A DNA stretch of 64,000 nt from Exiguobacterium antarcticum DSM 14480 (GCF_000685865.1 NZ_JMKS01000004.1:1-64000), one strand, 5' to 3'; shown: positions 17,339-25,696, counted from the first letter of the stretch. The notes: generated from the sequence alone by a model not told the origin. Program-made: numbers and translations.

Positions 17339-17860
17339 ATGTTATCAGAAAAACAAATCGAGACTTTTAAAACACGTCTACTTAAAGAAAAAGAAAAAAC
17401 AGAAACGAATATCGAAAACCGAGAAGTGGATTACGATACGGGCGAATTATCAAGTTATGATAACCACCCGGGTGATTCGGGGGACGAGTTGTTTTTACGT
17501 GAACGCGATCAAGCCATGACAGATATGCAGGAAGACATGTTATCCGACGTGGATCTAGCATTGCAAGCAATTGACAATGGAACGTATGGCGTCTGTAAGG
17601 TTTGCGGAAAAGAGATCGAACTCGATCGTCTGGATATCATCCCAGAGACGCTCCTTTGTATCGAACACGCAAAAGAAGAAGCAGAACGCGAAGGCAACGA
17701 TCCGATGTCGCGTCCGAGTGAAGAAGATGTTCTTGATCCATCGGTCACGGCAACAGGGAAGGATATTGATGGTACAACGGATGGCTTCAGCAAAGTCAGT
17801 GAATTCGGAAATTCGGATACACCTTCTGATAAAGAGGATGGCATCGACCCGACCCGTTAA
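17339..17860 (+). CDS. TraR/DksA-type zinc-finger protein (YteA family)
   Basis: This 173-residue protein has an N-terminal coiled-coil (residues 1-80, rich in E/K/D) and a zinc-finger with CKVCG and CIEH (near 88-112), the DksA/TraR C4-type finger with one ligand replaced by histidine. The acidic, disordered C-terminal tail is typical of the Bacillus YteA/YocK group. The ATG at 17339 is chosen because GGAG ends 9 nt upstream; ATG 17330 directly abuts that site. DksA-like proteins bind the RNA polymerase secondary channel, but the YteA branch has no well-established function. Its own terminator follows. Confidence 0.88.
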   Translation: MLSEKQIETFKTRLLKEKEKTETNIENREVDYDTGELSSYDNHPGDSGDELFLRERDQAMTDMQEDMLSDVDLALQAIDNGTYGVCKVCGKEIELDRLDIIPETLLCIEHAKEEAEREGNDPMSRPSEEDVLDPSVTATGKDIDGTTDGFSKVSEFGNSDTPSDKEDGIDPTR

Positions 17861-17872
17861 GCCAATCAGCAT

Positions 17873-17909
17873 TAAAAACCGTTCATCCTCAGGTGGTGAA
17901 CGGTTTTTA
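17873..17909 (+). terminator. Terminator after the DksA-like gene
   Basis: TAAAAACCGTTCA pairs with TGAACGGTTTTTA around an 11-nt loop. The A-run and T-run make it usable in both directions. Confidence 0.88.
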
Positions 17910-17941
17910 ATTTTAAAGATATTTGATAATGTCGGAAAATT

Positions 17942-17969
17942 TTGACTTTTGACGAAAAATTGGTAGGAT
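17942..17969 (+). promoter_or_regulatory. Sigma-A promoter of the aldehyde dehydrogenase operon
   Basis: TTGACT at 17942-17947 and TAGGAT at 17964-17969 are separated by 16 nt. The cre site begins 33 nt downstream, a position suited to a transcription block. Confidence 0.6.
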
Positions 17970-18001
17970 AGACAAGAGAGGTCATTTCACATACGAAAAA
18001 A

Positions 18002-18017
18002 ATGAAAGCGCATACAT
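18002..18017 (+). promoter_or_regulatory. Perfect cre site upstream of the aldehyde dehydrogenase gene
   Basis: ATGAAAGCGCATACAT matches WTGNAARCGNWWWCAW at every position. It is placed between the predicted promoter and the coding sequence, so CcpA repression by preferred sugars is likely. Confidence 0.75.
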
Positions 18018-18068
18018 GGAATTACTTCTCGCCGCTTGGCCATTTTATTTTGAAGGAGGAACAGTAGC

Positions 18069-19589
18069 ATGATTTATGAGATTCCAAACACGCAAGGGTC
18101 GAAGGTACAATACAAGGATCGGTATGAAAACTTCATCAACGGAAAGTGGACAGCACCCGTCGGAGGCGAATACTTTGATAACATCACGCCGATCACAGGC
18201 AAAGTGTTATGCCAAGTCGCGCGTTCTGGAAAAGAAGATGTTGAACTTGCACTTGATGCAGCCCATGCAGCAAAAGACGCTTGGGGAAAAACATCTGTTG
18301 CAGAACGTTCCAATGTCTTAAATAAAATCGCGAATCGGATGGAAGAAAATTTAGAGATGTTAGCGTATGCGGAAACACTCGAAAATGGAAAGGCGGTTCG
18401 GGAAACATTAAATGCCGACTTACCACTAGCGATTGACCATTTCCGCTATTTTGCAGGTGTCATTCGCGCTCAGGAAGGATCGATTGGTGAGTTGGATAAT
18501 GATACGGTCGCTTATCATTTCCATGAGCCGCTCGGTGTCGTCGGTCAAATCATTCCATGGAACTTCCCGATTCTGATGGCAGTCTGGAAACTGGCACCAG
18601 CACTCGCGGCGGGGAACTGTGTGGTCTTAAAACCAGCGGAACAGACGCCGGCTAGCATCATGTTGTTGATGGAATTGATTGAAGACTTATTGCCACCAGG
18701 TGTCTTGAATATCGTTAATGGATTTGGACTCGAAACAGGGAAACCCCTTGCTTCGAGTAAACGGATCGCGAAAATTGCTTTTACGGGAGAAACGACGACG
18801 GGACGACTCATCATGCAATATGCCTCTCAAAACATCATTCCCGTCACGCTCGAGTTAGGAGGGAAATCACCGAATATCTTCTTCGCTGACATCATGGAGG
18901 CGGATGATGCCTTCTTCGATAAAGCGATTGAAGGATTATTGATGTTTGCCTTGAATCAGGGTGAAGTCTGTACGTGTCCGTCTCGGGCATTGATTGAGGA
19001 GTCGATTTATGAACCGTTTATGGAGCGGGTGCTTGAACGTGTCAAGGCAATCAAACTCGGAAATCCGTTAGATGCAGATGTCATGATGGGAGCTCAGGCT
19101 TCAAGCGAACAGATGGAGAAAATTCTCTCCTACCTCGAGATCGGAAAATCTGAAGGGGCAGAATGTTTGATTGGAGGAGAACGGAACCACCTCGACGGGG
19201 ATTTAGCGGAAGGGTACTATATCCAACCCACCATCTTTAAAGGGCATAACAAGATGCGAATTTTCCAAGAAGAAATTTTTGGTCCCGTTCTATCGGTCAC
19301 GACCTTTAAGACAGAAGAAGAAGCCTTACAAATTGCGAATGACACGTTGTATGGTCTAGGAGCTGGCGTTTGGACACGTGACATGAACAGAGCCTATCGG
19401 TTCGGACGGGCGATCGAGGCAGGACGCGTCTGGACGAATTGTTACCATCAGTACCCAGCACATGCTGCGTTCGGTGGGTATAAGATGTCTGGGATTGGTC
19501 GCGAAAACCATAAGATGATGCTCAACCATTACCAACGGACCAAAAATCTACTTGTCAGTTACAGTCCAAACAAACTTGGTTTCTTCTAA
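18069..19589 (+). CDS. NAD-dependent aldehyde dehydrogenase (AldB/ExaC/AcoD-like)
   Basis: This 506-residue protein is the long form typical of AldB/ExaC/AcoD-type acetaldehyde or long-chain aldehyde dehydrogenases. [20 protein letters not shown] gives the NAD site, [12 protein letters not shown] has the catalytic glutamate, and [11 protein letters not shown] near residue 300 has the catalytic cysteine. It oxidises an aldehyde to the acid in the cytoplasm. The next gene is a DUF779 protein, a well-known neighbour of this subfamily, which supports the assignment. Start ATG 18069 has GAAGGAGGAA upstream. The cre site predicts catabolite repression. Confidence 0.93.
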   Translation: MIYEIPNTQGSKVQYKDRYENFINGKWTAPVGGEYFDNITPITGKVLCQVARSGKEDVELALDAAHAAKDAWGKTSVAERSNVLNKIANRMEENLEMLAYAETLENGKAVRETLNADLPLAIDHFRYFAGVIRAQEGSIGELDNDTVAYHFHEPLGVVGQIIPWNFPILMAVWKLAPALAAGNCVVLKPAEQTPASIMLLMELIEDLLPPGVLNIVNGFGLETGKPLASSKRIAKIAFTGETTTGRLIMQYASQNIIPVTLELGGKSPNIFFADIMEADDAFFDKAIEGLLMFALNQGEVCTCPSRALIEESIYEPFMERVLERVKAIKLGNPLDADVMMGAQASSEQMEKILSYLEIGKSEGAECLIGGERNHLDGDLAEGYYIQPTIFKGHNKMRIFQEEIFGPVLSVTTFKTEEEALQIANDTLYGLGAGVWTRDMNRAYRFGRAIEAGRVWTNCYHQYPAHAAFGGYKMSGIGRENHKMMLNHYQRTKNLLVSYSPNKLGFF

Positions 19590-19611
19590 ATTGAAGAAAG
19601 GGTGTGGCGAC

Positions 19612-19980
19612 GTGGTCGAACGTGTGCTTGCGACGGATGCTGGTTTAGAATTGATTGAATTGCTGAAGGCGAAACACGGACCGCTGATGTTCCATCAATC
19701 AGGTGGCTGTTGTGACGGAAGCTCCCCGATGTGTTTTGCAGAAGGGGATTTATTTTTAGGAGATCATGATTTATGGATTGGGACGATTGGTGGCTGTCCG
19801 TTTTATATTCATGAAGATCAATATGAATACTGGAAACATACGCAACTGATCATTGATGTCGTCAACGGAAGAGGAGGCATGTTTTCACTAGAAGGTGTCG
19901 AAGGGAAAAGGTTTTTGACACGTTCTCGTGCCTTTACTCCGGATGAATATGCAGAACTGGCATCATCTGCTAAAAAATAA
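19612..19980 (+). CDS. DUF779 family protein, partner of aldehyde dehydrogenase
   Basis: This 122-residue protein carries the DUF779 signature HQSGGCCDGSSPMC with three conserved cysteines, then IGGCPFYI. Family members are encoded next to AldB/ExaC/AcoD-type aldehyde dehydrogenases; the biochemical role is not established, and the cysteines suggest a metal or redox function. No ATG fits. I use GTG 19612, which has AGGG nine nt upstream; the dehydrogenase stop lies 22 nt before it. A large hairpin follows at 19993. Confidence 0.87.
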   Translation: MVERVLATDAGLELIELLKAKHGPLMFHQSGGCCDGSSPMCFAEGDLFLGDHDLWIGTIGGCPFYIHEDQYEYWKHTQLIIDVVNGRGGMFSLEGVEGKRFLTRSRAFTPDEYAELASSAKK

Positions 19981-19992
19981 AGGGCAATGATT

Positions 19993-20051
19993 CAACACCC
20001 GAACCAAACTCCTCAGCGGCTCGCGCTGAAGCGTTTGGCTTCGAGGTGTTG
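19993..20051 (+). terminator. Large hairpin after the aldehyde dehydrogenase operon
   Basis: CAACACC..GAA.CCAAAC and an inner CAGC..GCTG stem fold back on GTTTGG.TTC..GGTGTTG, followed by TTTG. It has a weak T-run, so termination is likely but not certain. Confidence 0.65.
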
Positions 20052-20088
20052 TTTGCTGTCTAGAAAAATCAGAGTTGAGAGTCATCTG

Positions 20089-20116
20089 TTGTTTATTACC
20101 TGTAACACGTTATAAT
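20089..20116 (+). promoter_or_regulatory. Sigma-A promoter of the thioredoxin-like gene cluster
   Basis: TTGTTT at 20089-20094 and a perfect TATAAT at 20111-20116 are separated by 16 nt, 36 bp before the first start codon. Confidence 0.7.
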
Positions 20117-20151
20117 TAAAAGATATTTCAGCAAAAAGGAGGTCACCCGTC

Positions 20152-20499
20152 ATGGAGATATTCCGTGAATTAAAATCGATTGAGTCGGTCAGAGCATTCT
20201 ATCTCGGACAACCGGCTAGTTTTTTGTACATATCTAGTCCGGATTGTGCCGTCTGTGCCTCGTTATTTCCTCAAATCGAGCCGATCTTGGCAAACCATCC
20301 TGAATTTCAAGCGGGGCGTGTCGATTTGGGTGATGTGCCTCAAATCGTCGGGGAATTTTCTGTCTTTACGGCCCCTACTTTATTGTTGTTCGTCAACGGA
20401 AAGGAAGTCCATCGAGAAGCTCGCATCGTCCCGATTGAACCGTTTAAGCGAAAAATGGAACAAATCGGCGACTTCGTTCGAACGGCCGAACAACAGTAA
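20152..20499 (+). CDS. Thioredoxin-like protein
   Basis: This 115-residue protein has a thioredoxin fold, with the redox pair C32-A-V-C35 in place of CGPC and the cis-proline loop TAPTLLLFVNG. It lacks a signal peptide, so it acts in the cytoplasm. The AVC spacing of the active site differs from housekeeping thioredoxin, so it may be a specialised thiol reductase (compare YtpP-type proteins). It has AAAAAGGAGG upstream, and the S66 peptidase gene follows 25 bp later, so it is the first gene of a cluster. Confidence 0.85.
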   Translation: MEIFRELKSIESVRAFYLGQPASFLYISSPDCAVCASLFPQIEPILANHPEFQAGRVDLGDVPQIVGEFSVFTAPTLLLFVNGKEVHREARIVPIEPFKRKMEQIGDFVRTAEQQ

Positions 20500-20524
20500 A
20501 AATGACTACAGAGGAGGTTAGGAC

Positions 20525-21541
20525 ATGCGATATCCTTTTTTAGGTTGGACGGGACAAACGATTGGAGTGACCGCCCCGTCTTCCGGATTGCCAGAAGCAC
20601 TGCACCCATTACTAGAAGAAGCCACCCTTCGTTTTCAGGATCGGCAAATGGCTGTCGAAATCGGACAAACGGTTTGGGCACAAGAAAAAGCGCAAAGTGC
20701 CTCTGCCGAAACACGAGCCGACGAATTGAATCACATGTTACGAAATCCGGAAATCGATGCCATCATCCCACCGTTCGGAGGAGAACGCGCCATCGACGTA
20801 TTACCGTATCTGGATTTTGCGCAGCTACCGGAAAAATGGATTCTTGGGTATTCTGATATCAGTACGCTGTTGTTTGCGATTACCGTCAAATCGGGTATCG
20901 CTACGGCACATGGTCCGAGTTTTCTTGAGATGCGGAGTGAAGAGTGGGATGAGACGACGACAGCCTGGCGCCGTGTGCTCGCGACACCAACTGGTGGAAC
21001 GGTCACGCAGTGGACGTCGACTTCTTATCAAACGAAGTGGAATCATGCAGAACGTCCCGCACGGTACATGTACCATGTAGATGCTGAGACGCAGTGGAAA
21101 GCATTGGATCAGACACGTTCCGAAGCAACAGGACGACTGCTCGGGGGGTGCCTCGAGACGATTCGTCACTTGGCCGGGACGCCGTATGGAGATGTCAGGA
21201 AGTTTTGGCAAACCCAGATTGATGAAGAACCAATCCTTTGGTATTTCGAAGCATCGGAAGCCAGCGCGACGGATATCCATCGTTCGCTGATGCAGATGGT
21301 GTTGGCAGGATGGTTCGATCAGGCGTCAGGTATCCTGTTTGGCCGGACGGCAGCGGGTCAAACTGTCGAGGACTATACGTTGCTTGACGTCTATGAAACG
21401 CTCAGTGAAAAGACAGGGGTACCGATTTTTTATGATCTCGATATCGGTCATCAACCCCCACAGCTGACTCTCGTGAACGGGGCACTGGCGACGATACGGA
21501 TTCAAGGAAAAGATTCCAGATTAGACATGACATTCCGTTGA
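20525..21541 (+). CDS. S66-family LD-carboxypeptidase/MccF-like peptidase
   Basis: This 338-residue protein is a member of peptidase family S66. The nucleophile is Ser110 in LGYSDIS, the catalytic glutamate lies in YFEASEA and the histidine in DIGHQPPQ. The family includes LdcA, which trims murein tetrapeptides during cell-wall recycling, and MccF, which cleaves microcin C-type toxins. The N-terminal GQTIGVTAPSSG fits both. The absence of a signal peptide agrees with a cytoplasmic role. It starts 25 bp after the thioredoxin-like gene with GAGGAGG upstream. Confidence 0.88.
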   Translation: MRYPFLGWTGQTIGVTAPSSGLPEALHPLLEEATLRFQDRQMAVEIGQTVWAQEKAQSASAETRADELNHMLRNPEIDAIIPPFGGERAIDVLPYLDFAQLPEKWILGYSDISTLLFAITVKSGIATAHGPSFLEMRSEEWDETTTAWRRVLATPTGGTVTQWTSTSYQTKWNHAERPARYMYHVDAETQWKALDQTRSEATGRLLGGCLETIRHLAGTPYGDVRKFWQTQIDEEPILWYFEASEASATDIHRSLMQMVLAGWFDQASGILFGRTAAGQTVEDYTLLDVYETLSEKTGVPIFYDLDIGHQPPQLTLVNGALATIRIQGKDSRLDMTFR

Positions 21542-21561
21542 TCTGGAAGAGGAGGGCAAAG

Positions 21562-21903
21562 ATGGCCAGTCGAAATTTTCAATCGTTAGCGGCCTATAAA
21601 CGGATTCATATCAATCCCGAGACACGCCGCATGACATTACCTGAACCATTTTACGATGCGTTACAATTGAAGGATGAACTGATGTTAGCACAAGTGGGTG
21701 AAGTGTTGATCATTCGTAATCCACAGGAGATGGTGACGGCGGAAACGGATCTGTTGTCGGCTATCGTCGAAGAAGGTTTTTCCGGACAAGAGCTCATTCA
21801 AGAGTTTGCGTACCGAAAAGCGCAACAAGAACATCGTCTGCGCCAACAGGTGTTACAAGAGGAAGATTCTGAATCCTCGGCACAATTACAAATCGATTTA
21901 TGA
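21562..21903 (+). CDS. Small protein with an AbrB/SpoVT-like N-terminal half
   Basis: This 113-residue protein has a first 55 residues (YKRIHINPETRRMTLPEPF, then LMLAQVGEVLIIRNP) that resemble the swapped-hairpin AbrB/MazE fold: a conserved boundary, a proline and a final strand ending in N-P. The second half is a charged helix rich in E, Q and R. It may be a DNA-binding regulator or an antitoxin-like protein, but no toxin gene is adjacent. The ATG at 21562 follows GAGGAGGG by 5 nt. It lies 20 bp after the S66 gene, in the same cluster. Confidence 0.6.
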   Translation: MASRNFQSLAAYKRIHINPETRRMTLPEPFYDALQLKDELMLAQVGEVLIIRNPQEMVTAETDLLSAIVEEGFSGQELIQEFAYRKAQQEHRLRQQVLQEEDSESSAQLQIDL

Positions 21904-21927
21904 GCGGTGACGGGGAGTGTAGAAGTG

Positions 21928-22860
21928 ATGCGAAAACGAACGAAAATCGGATTAGGTGTGCTTGGATCGGGCATGCTTGCAGCAAGCTATTATTTTTATG
22001 AAATGGCGATCGCAACACATCCGAAACCATTCTTGACGAACAATCGGGACTTGAGTGATGAAATGGTCCGCTTGATGCAGCCGGGGCAGACATGGATCAA
22101 GGAACAGCCTTTGGAACAGATTGAAGTCCAGGCACGGGATGGTCTGACATTACGGGGACATTATTTACCACCACTCGTTCCGTCGAACCGGACGGTCATC
22201 TTAGTTCACGGATATGGCGGTGTCGGGACGGATTTAGCAGGTTTTGCGTATCTGTACCATCAAGCAGGATTTCATGTGATGATGCCGGATAATCGTGGAC
22301 ATGGTAAGAGTGAGGGACATTACATCGGCTTCGGCTGGCATGATCGGGAAGACTGTCTGTGTTGGACGGAGTATTTGATTGAGCGACTTGGTCAAGACAG
22401 CGCAATCTTTTTACATGGTGTTTCCATGGGAGGAGCCACCGTTTTGATGACAAGTGGGGAAGTTCTACCTGCGCAAATCAAAGGCATCATCTCGGACTGT
22501 GCCTATACATCCGTCAATGCCGTCCTCGCCTATCAAATGAAACGGATGTATCGTCTGCCGCATTTCCCGTTTTTGGCCATGACCAGTGTCTTGACGAAAC
22601 TCAAGGCGGGTTATTTCTTCAGTGAGGCATCGGCATTAAAACAAGTGAAGCGGGCAACGGTCCCGATTTTATTTTTACATGGCGGAGCCGATACATTTGT
22701 CCCGACTTCGATGGTCTATGAATTATATGAAGCGTGCCCGACTGAAAAGGAACTGGTTGTCATTCCGAACGCCTCTCACGCGATGGCTTATTTCGAAGAT
22801 CCGGACACCTATGATACCGTCGTCGAACGGTTTGTCCGTCGTATTCTGACCGAGGCTTGA
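21928..22860 (+). CDS. Membrane-anchored alpha/beta hydrolase (YqkD-like)
   Basis: This 310-residue protein has one N-terminal membrane segment (residues 5-25) followed by an alpha/beta hydrolase domain. LVHGYGGVGTD gives the oxyanion loop, HGVSMGGA the nucleophile serine, HGGADTFVP the aspartate and PNASHAMAY the histidine. It resembles B. subtilis YqkD and other BAAT/serine aminopeptidase S33-like hydrolases. The substrate is unknown. The start is ATG 21928 with GGGGAG 11 nt upstream; GTG 21925 is the alternative. It is the last gene of the cluster that begins with the thioredoxin-like protein. Confidence 0.83.
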   Translation: MRKRTKIGLGVLGSGMLAASYYFYEMAIATHPKPFLTNNRDLSDEMVRLMQPGQTWIKEQPLEQIEVQARDGLTLRGHYLPPLVPSNRTVILVHGYGGVGTDLAGFAYLYHQAGFHVMMPDNRGHGKSEGHYIGFGWHDREDCLCWTEYLIERLGQDSAIFLHGVSMGGATVLMTSGEVLPAQIKGIISDCAYTSVNAVLAYQMKRMYRLPHFPFLAMTSVLTKLKAGYFFSEASALKQVKRATVPILFLHGGADTFVPTSMVYELYEACPTEKELVVIPNASHAMAYFEDPDTYDTVVERFVRRILTEA

Positions 22861-22889
22861 GAAATACAATGAAAAGTATTCTGAAACCG

Positions 22890-22918
22890 TTGACAATAAA
22901 ATATCTATTTAGTATTCT
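22890..22918 (+). promoter_or_regulatory. Sigma-A promoter of tRNA-Leu
   Basis: A perfect TTGACA at 22890-22895 and TATTCT at 22913-22918 are separated by 17 nt. The tRNA starts 17 nt after the -10 box. Confidence 0.8.
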
Positions 22919-22934
22919 GATAACATAAATAGAA

Positions 22935-23018
22935 GTCGTCGTGGCGGAACTGGTAGACGCGCTAGACTCAGAATCTAGTGGTGGCAACACCGTGGAGGTT
23001 CAAGTCCTCTCGGCGGCA
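22935..23018 (+). tRNA. tRNA-Leu (anticodon CAG)
   Basis: This 84-nt class II tRNA has acceptor GTCGTCG paired with CGGCGGC (with two G-T pairs), anticodon stem CTAGA/TCTAG closing loop CTCAGAA, and a long variable arm (TGGTGGCAACACCG). The T loop is TTCAAGT and the discriminator base is A, as expected for leucine. The 3' CCA is not encoded. Its terminator lies immediately downstream and is the target of the IS1182 insertion. Confidence 0.95.
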
Positions 23019-23037
23019 TTTCATGTTAGTGATAAAA

Positions 23038-23058
23038 GCATCCTTTATAAAAGGGTGC
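23038..23058 (+). repeat. Left target-site duplication (complete terminator hairpin)
   Basis: This 21-bp sequence is itself a hairpin (GCATCCTTT-ATA-AAAGGGTGC). It is repeated exactly at 24722-24742 on the other side of the insertion sequence. It was the terminator of tRNA-Leu; the T-run remains only with the right copy. Confidence 0.9.
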
Positions 23059-23111
23059 TCAGACTGAAGACAAAGTAGTGGTTTTTCTCTTAATCGGGAA
23101 GAACCGCTTTT

Positions 23112-23218
23112 TTTGTTCGCTTCGAATCGTTTTCCTGGGACAAGCATCGCGCCGCATCGCTTCGCTGCTGGGTCGCTCCTGCTTGTTTTTCCCTAGGAAG
23201 CGATTTCGAGCGAACAAA
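23112..23218 (+). repeat. Long imperfect inverted repeat in the transposase leader
   Basis: TTTGTTCGCT..CGAATCG at the left pairs with CGATT.CGAGCGAACAAA at the right, with further pairing inside (AAGCA/TGCTT). It would fold into a stem of about 35 bp in any transcript entering the element from outside, upstream of the transposase ribosome site. Confidence 0.7.
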
Positions 23219-23282
23219 CGCTTTTTCTTTCACGCTTCCGGGTATACAACTAGCATAGATATTCGAAAGAGGAGGAATTCTT

Positions 23283-24734
23283 ATGATGGGAAAAAGAGGC
23301 CAACATCATCGTTCTGAGAACATCACCATCACATTGGAACAATTGGTCCCGCAGGACCATCTCGTTCGAAAAGTAGATCAGGTCATGGACTTTGAATTCA
23401 TCTATCCTTTAGTAGAGAAACTGTATTGTGAAAATAACGGAAGACCCAGTATCGATCCTGTTTTATTGATTAAGATGGCGCTTCTCCAATACTTGTTTGG
23501 TATTCCATCGATGCGTCGGACCATCAAGGAGATTGAGACGAACGTCGCATATCGGTGGTTTCTCGGAATCGGACTGGATGAGAAAGTGCCTCATTTCTCT
23601 ACTTTCGGAAAAAATTACGTCCGGCGGTTTCAGGACACGGATGTGTTCGAAACCATCTTTTATCGTATCCTCTCACAAGGTGTCGAAGCTGGGTTCGTGG
23701 ACCCTTCGGTCCTATTCATGGATTCCACACACATCAAGGCGAACGCAAATAAACGGAAGTTCAAGAAGAAAAAGATTGTCCGTCGCGCTATCCAACAGTA
23801 TAAAGAAGAACTCGACCTGGAAGTCAACGAGGATCGGGTACTGCATGGAAAAAAGCCCTTCGCCCCCAAGGAGAGCCGTCTTGAAACACGCGAAATCAAG
23901 GAAAGTACAACAGATCCCGAGAGTGGTTACTACGTGAAGGGGGAACGTGAACGACTATTCGCTTATTCTTGTCATACAGCTTGTGATCGAAACGGATTCG
24001 TACTTGGATTGATCCTCACACCTGGAAATGTACATGATAGTAAAATGCTTGAACCTCTTCTTGAATCCGTCACTCATCATTTCAATCAGCCATTCGCCGT
24101 CGTAGCCGATTCTGCTTACAAGACAGTCCAGCTCGCACATCATCTCCTTCAACGAAACATCTTACCGGTTTTTCCTTATACACGCCCCAGAGGGGTGAAG
24201 GGAATGTTCAAAACGAAAGACTTCTATTACGACGAATACTATGACTGTTATTTGTGTCCCGACAATCAAGTTCTTCGTTATCGGACGACCAATCGAGAGG
24301 GGCATCGGGAATACGTCTCTGACCCAACGATCTGTGCGTCGTGCTCTTTTCTTTCACAGTGCACGAAGAGCCAAGAGAATAAAAAAATGATCCTACGCCA
24401 TATCTGGCAGGAAGCAATGGATGAGGTGGAGCATTTGCGGCATACTTCTGTGAACCGGGCATTGTATCGAAAACGACAGGAGACCATCGAACGTGTCTTC
24501 GCAGACGCAAAAGAAAAGCATGGCATGCGTTGGGCCCGATATCGTGGTCTGAAAAAAACAACGCTACAAGCGATGCTTACTTTTAGTGCCCTGAACCTCA
24601 AAAAATTGGCGAACTGGTCATGGGATTCCGGTGGGAATCCTTGTTTTCAACATCACTTTTTACGACTACATAAGACAAACCCTCATTTCAACGTTGAAAT
24701 GAGGGTTTGTCTACGATCTGAGCATCCTTTATAA
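23283..24734 (+). CDS. IS1182-family DDE transposase
   Basis: This 483-residue protein has a DUF772-like N-terminal domain (about 15-120) followed by a DDE catalytic domain. Candidate acidic residues lie in FMDSTHIKANAN, VVADSAYKT and ERVFADAKEKHG, the last followed by MRWARYRGLKK, typical of IS1182. A cysteine-rich insert (CYLCP...CASCSFLSQC) precedes the final glutamate. It starts at ATG 23283 or 23286 after GAGGAGG. The reading frame runs out of the element, and its TAA stop is supplied by the target duplication, so the last four codons vary with the insertion site. Confidence 0.93.
   Translation: MMGKRGQHHRSENITITLEQLVPQDHLVRKVDQVMDFEFIYPLVEKLYCENNGRPSIDPVLLIKMALLQYLFGIPSMRRTIKEIETNVAYRWFLGIGLDEKVPHFSTFGKNYVRRFQDTDVFETIFYRILSQGVEAGFVDPSVLFMDSTHIKANANKRKFKKKKIVRRAIQQYKEELDLEVNEDRVLHGKKPFAPKESRLETREIKESTTDPESGYYVKGERERLFAYSCHTACDRNGFVLGLILTPGNVHDSKMLEPLLESVTHHFNQPFAVVADSAYKTVQLAHHLLQRNILPVFPYTRPRGVKGMFKTKDFYYDEYYDCYLCPDNQVLRYRTTNREGHREYVSDPTICASCSFLSQCTKSQENKKMILRHIWQEAMDEVEHLRHTSVNRALYRKRQETIERVFADAKEKHGMRWARYRGLKKTTLQAMLTFSALNLKKLANWSWDSGGNPCFQHHFLRLHKTNPHFNVEMRVCLRSEHPL
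24673..24712. repeat. Perfect 40-bp palindrome inside the right end of the IS
   Basis: AGACAAACCCTCATTTCAAC is followed directly by its reverse complement, with no loop. It overlaps the 3' end of the transposase gene and includes the AGACAAA core of the terminal repeat on both arms. It is conserved in the deleted copy at 40425-40464. Confidence 0.85.
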
Positions 24735-24760
24735 AAGGGTGCTTTTATTTTTTTTAGAAA
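24722..24760 (+). terminator. Right target-site duplication, retaining the original tRNA-Leu terminator
   Basis: The second copy of the 21-bp hairpin (24722-24742) is followed by the native run of T (ttttatttttttt). It can still terminate transcripts leaving the insertion sequence. Confidence 0.85.
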
Positions 24761-24895
24761 GTATTTAATTAATGACATTAAGAAGTTTATTCGTAAAATT
24801 TGCATTTTTCTGATAAAATACGTGTTAAGAAAAGTGATTTTGAGGAAAATAGATGAAGAAGGTGTCTGTTTTCAAGACAAGAGAGGAGTAACAAT

Positions 24896-25660
24896 ATGAA
24901 AAAGCATTTATCGGTTTTATTTTTATTGATCAGCTGTTTGTTGGTATTAAGTGCGTGCAGTATCGGTTCGGAGGATGAGACATCAAAAGATAAGACCTAC
25001 AAGGTCGGAATCGATGTCACGTATCCACCGTTTGAGTACAAAGACGGGGATACGTACAAAGGGATTGACATCGACTTGATCAAAGCGATTGCCAAAGACC
25101 AGGATTTCAAGATTCAGTTCGAAGCAATGGATTTCAGTGGGATCATCCCAGCACTCCAAGCGAATCAACTGGACGTAGCAATTGCCGGCATGAGTATCAC
25201 ACCGGAACGGAAAAAAGTCGTCACGTTTTCGGATCCTTATTTTGAAGCGGGCTTGATTTTAGTCGTCAAGGAAGACGACAACAACATTAAATCAGTGGAT
25301 GATCTGAAGGGTGAGAAAGTAGCTGTCAAGAAAGGAACGACAGGTGCCAAATACGCGACGGATAATGCGGATAAATTAGGCATCACGGTTACCCAATTCA
25401 ATGATAGCCCAGCGATGTTCCAAGAAGTCAAAAACGGAAACGCTGCTGCGTTGATCGAAGACTACCCTGTCATTTCGTATGCGAACAAACAACAAAACTT
25501 AGGTCTGAAATTAGTTGGCGATCGGCTGAATGGCGATAACTATGGAATTGCTGTCTTAAAAGGGGAAAACGAAGAGTTGATGAAAAAAATCAACAAAGGA
25601 CTCGCTAACCTGAAAGAAAGTGGCGAATATGACAAAATCGTCGACACGTATTTAAAGTAA
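24896..25660 (+). CDS. Glutamine-type polar amino-acid ABC transporter substrate-binding lipoprotein
   Basis: This 254-residue protein has a lipoprotein signal (about 20 residues, lipobox LSAC), then the SBP_bac_3 fold. VGIDVTYPPFEYKDGD, GIDIDLIKAIAKD, DVAIAGMSITPERK and ALIEDYPVISYA closely follow the GlnH/ArtP group. It captures glutamine or a basic amino acid outside the membrane and delivers it to the permease. It is the first gene of a three-gene operon (binding protein, permease, ATPase). The ATG at 24896 follows AGAGAGGAG. Confidence 0.9.
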   Translation: MKKHLSVLFLLISCLLVLSACSIGSEDETSKDKTYKVGIDVTYPPFEYKDGDTYKGIDIDLIKAIAKDQDFKIQFEAMDFSGIIPALQANQLDVAIAGMSITPERKKVVTFSDPYFEAGLILVVKEDDNNIKSVDDLKGEKVAVKKGTTGAKYATDNADKLGITVTQFNDSPAMFQEVKNGNAAALIEDYPVISYANKQQNLGLKLVGDRLNGDNYGIAVLKGENEELMKKINKGLANLKESGEYDKIVDTYLK

Positions 25661-25696
25661 GCCATCTGAACGAAGGACAAGGGAGTTGAGTCACTG

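Larger units (their letters stand above)
23059..24721 (+). mobile_element. Complete IS1182-family insertion sequence (1663 bp)
   Basis: The element begins TCAGACTGAAGACAAA and ends with the inverted, imperfect match TTTGTCTACGATCTGA, flanked by identical 21-bp target duplications. It carries one intact DDE transposase gene. A 224-bp leader contains a long imperfect inverted repeat (23112-23218). Near the right end is a perfect 40-bp palindrome (24673-24712). A second copy with two internal deletions lies at 39842-40473. Confidence 0.93.
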
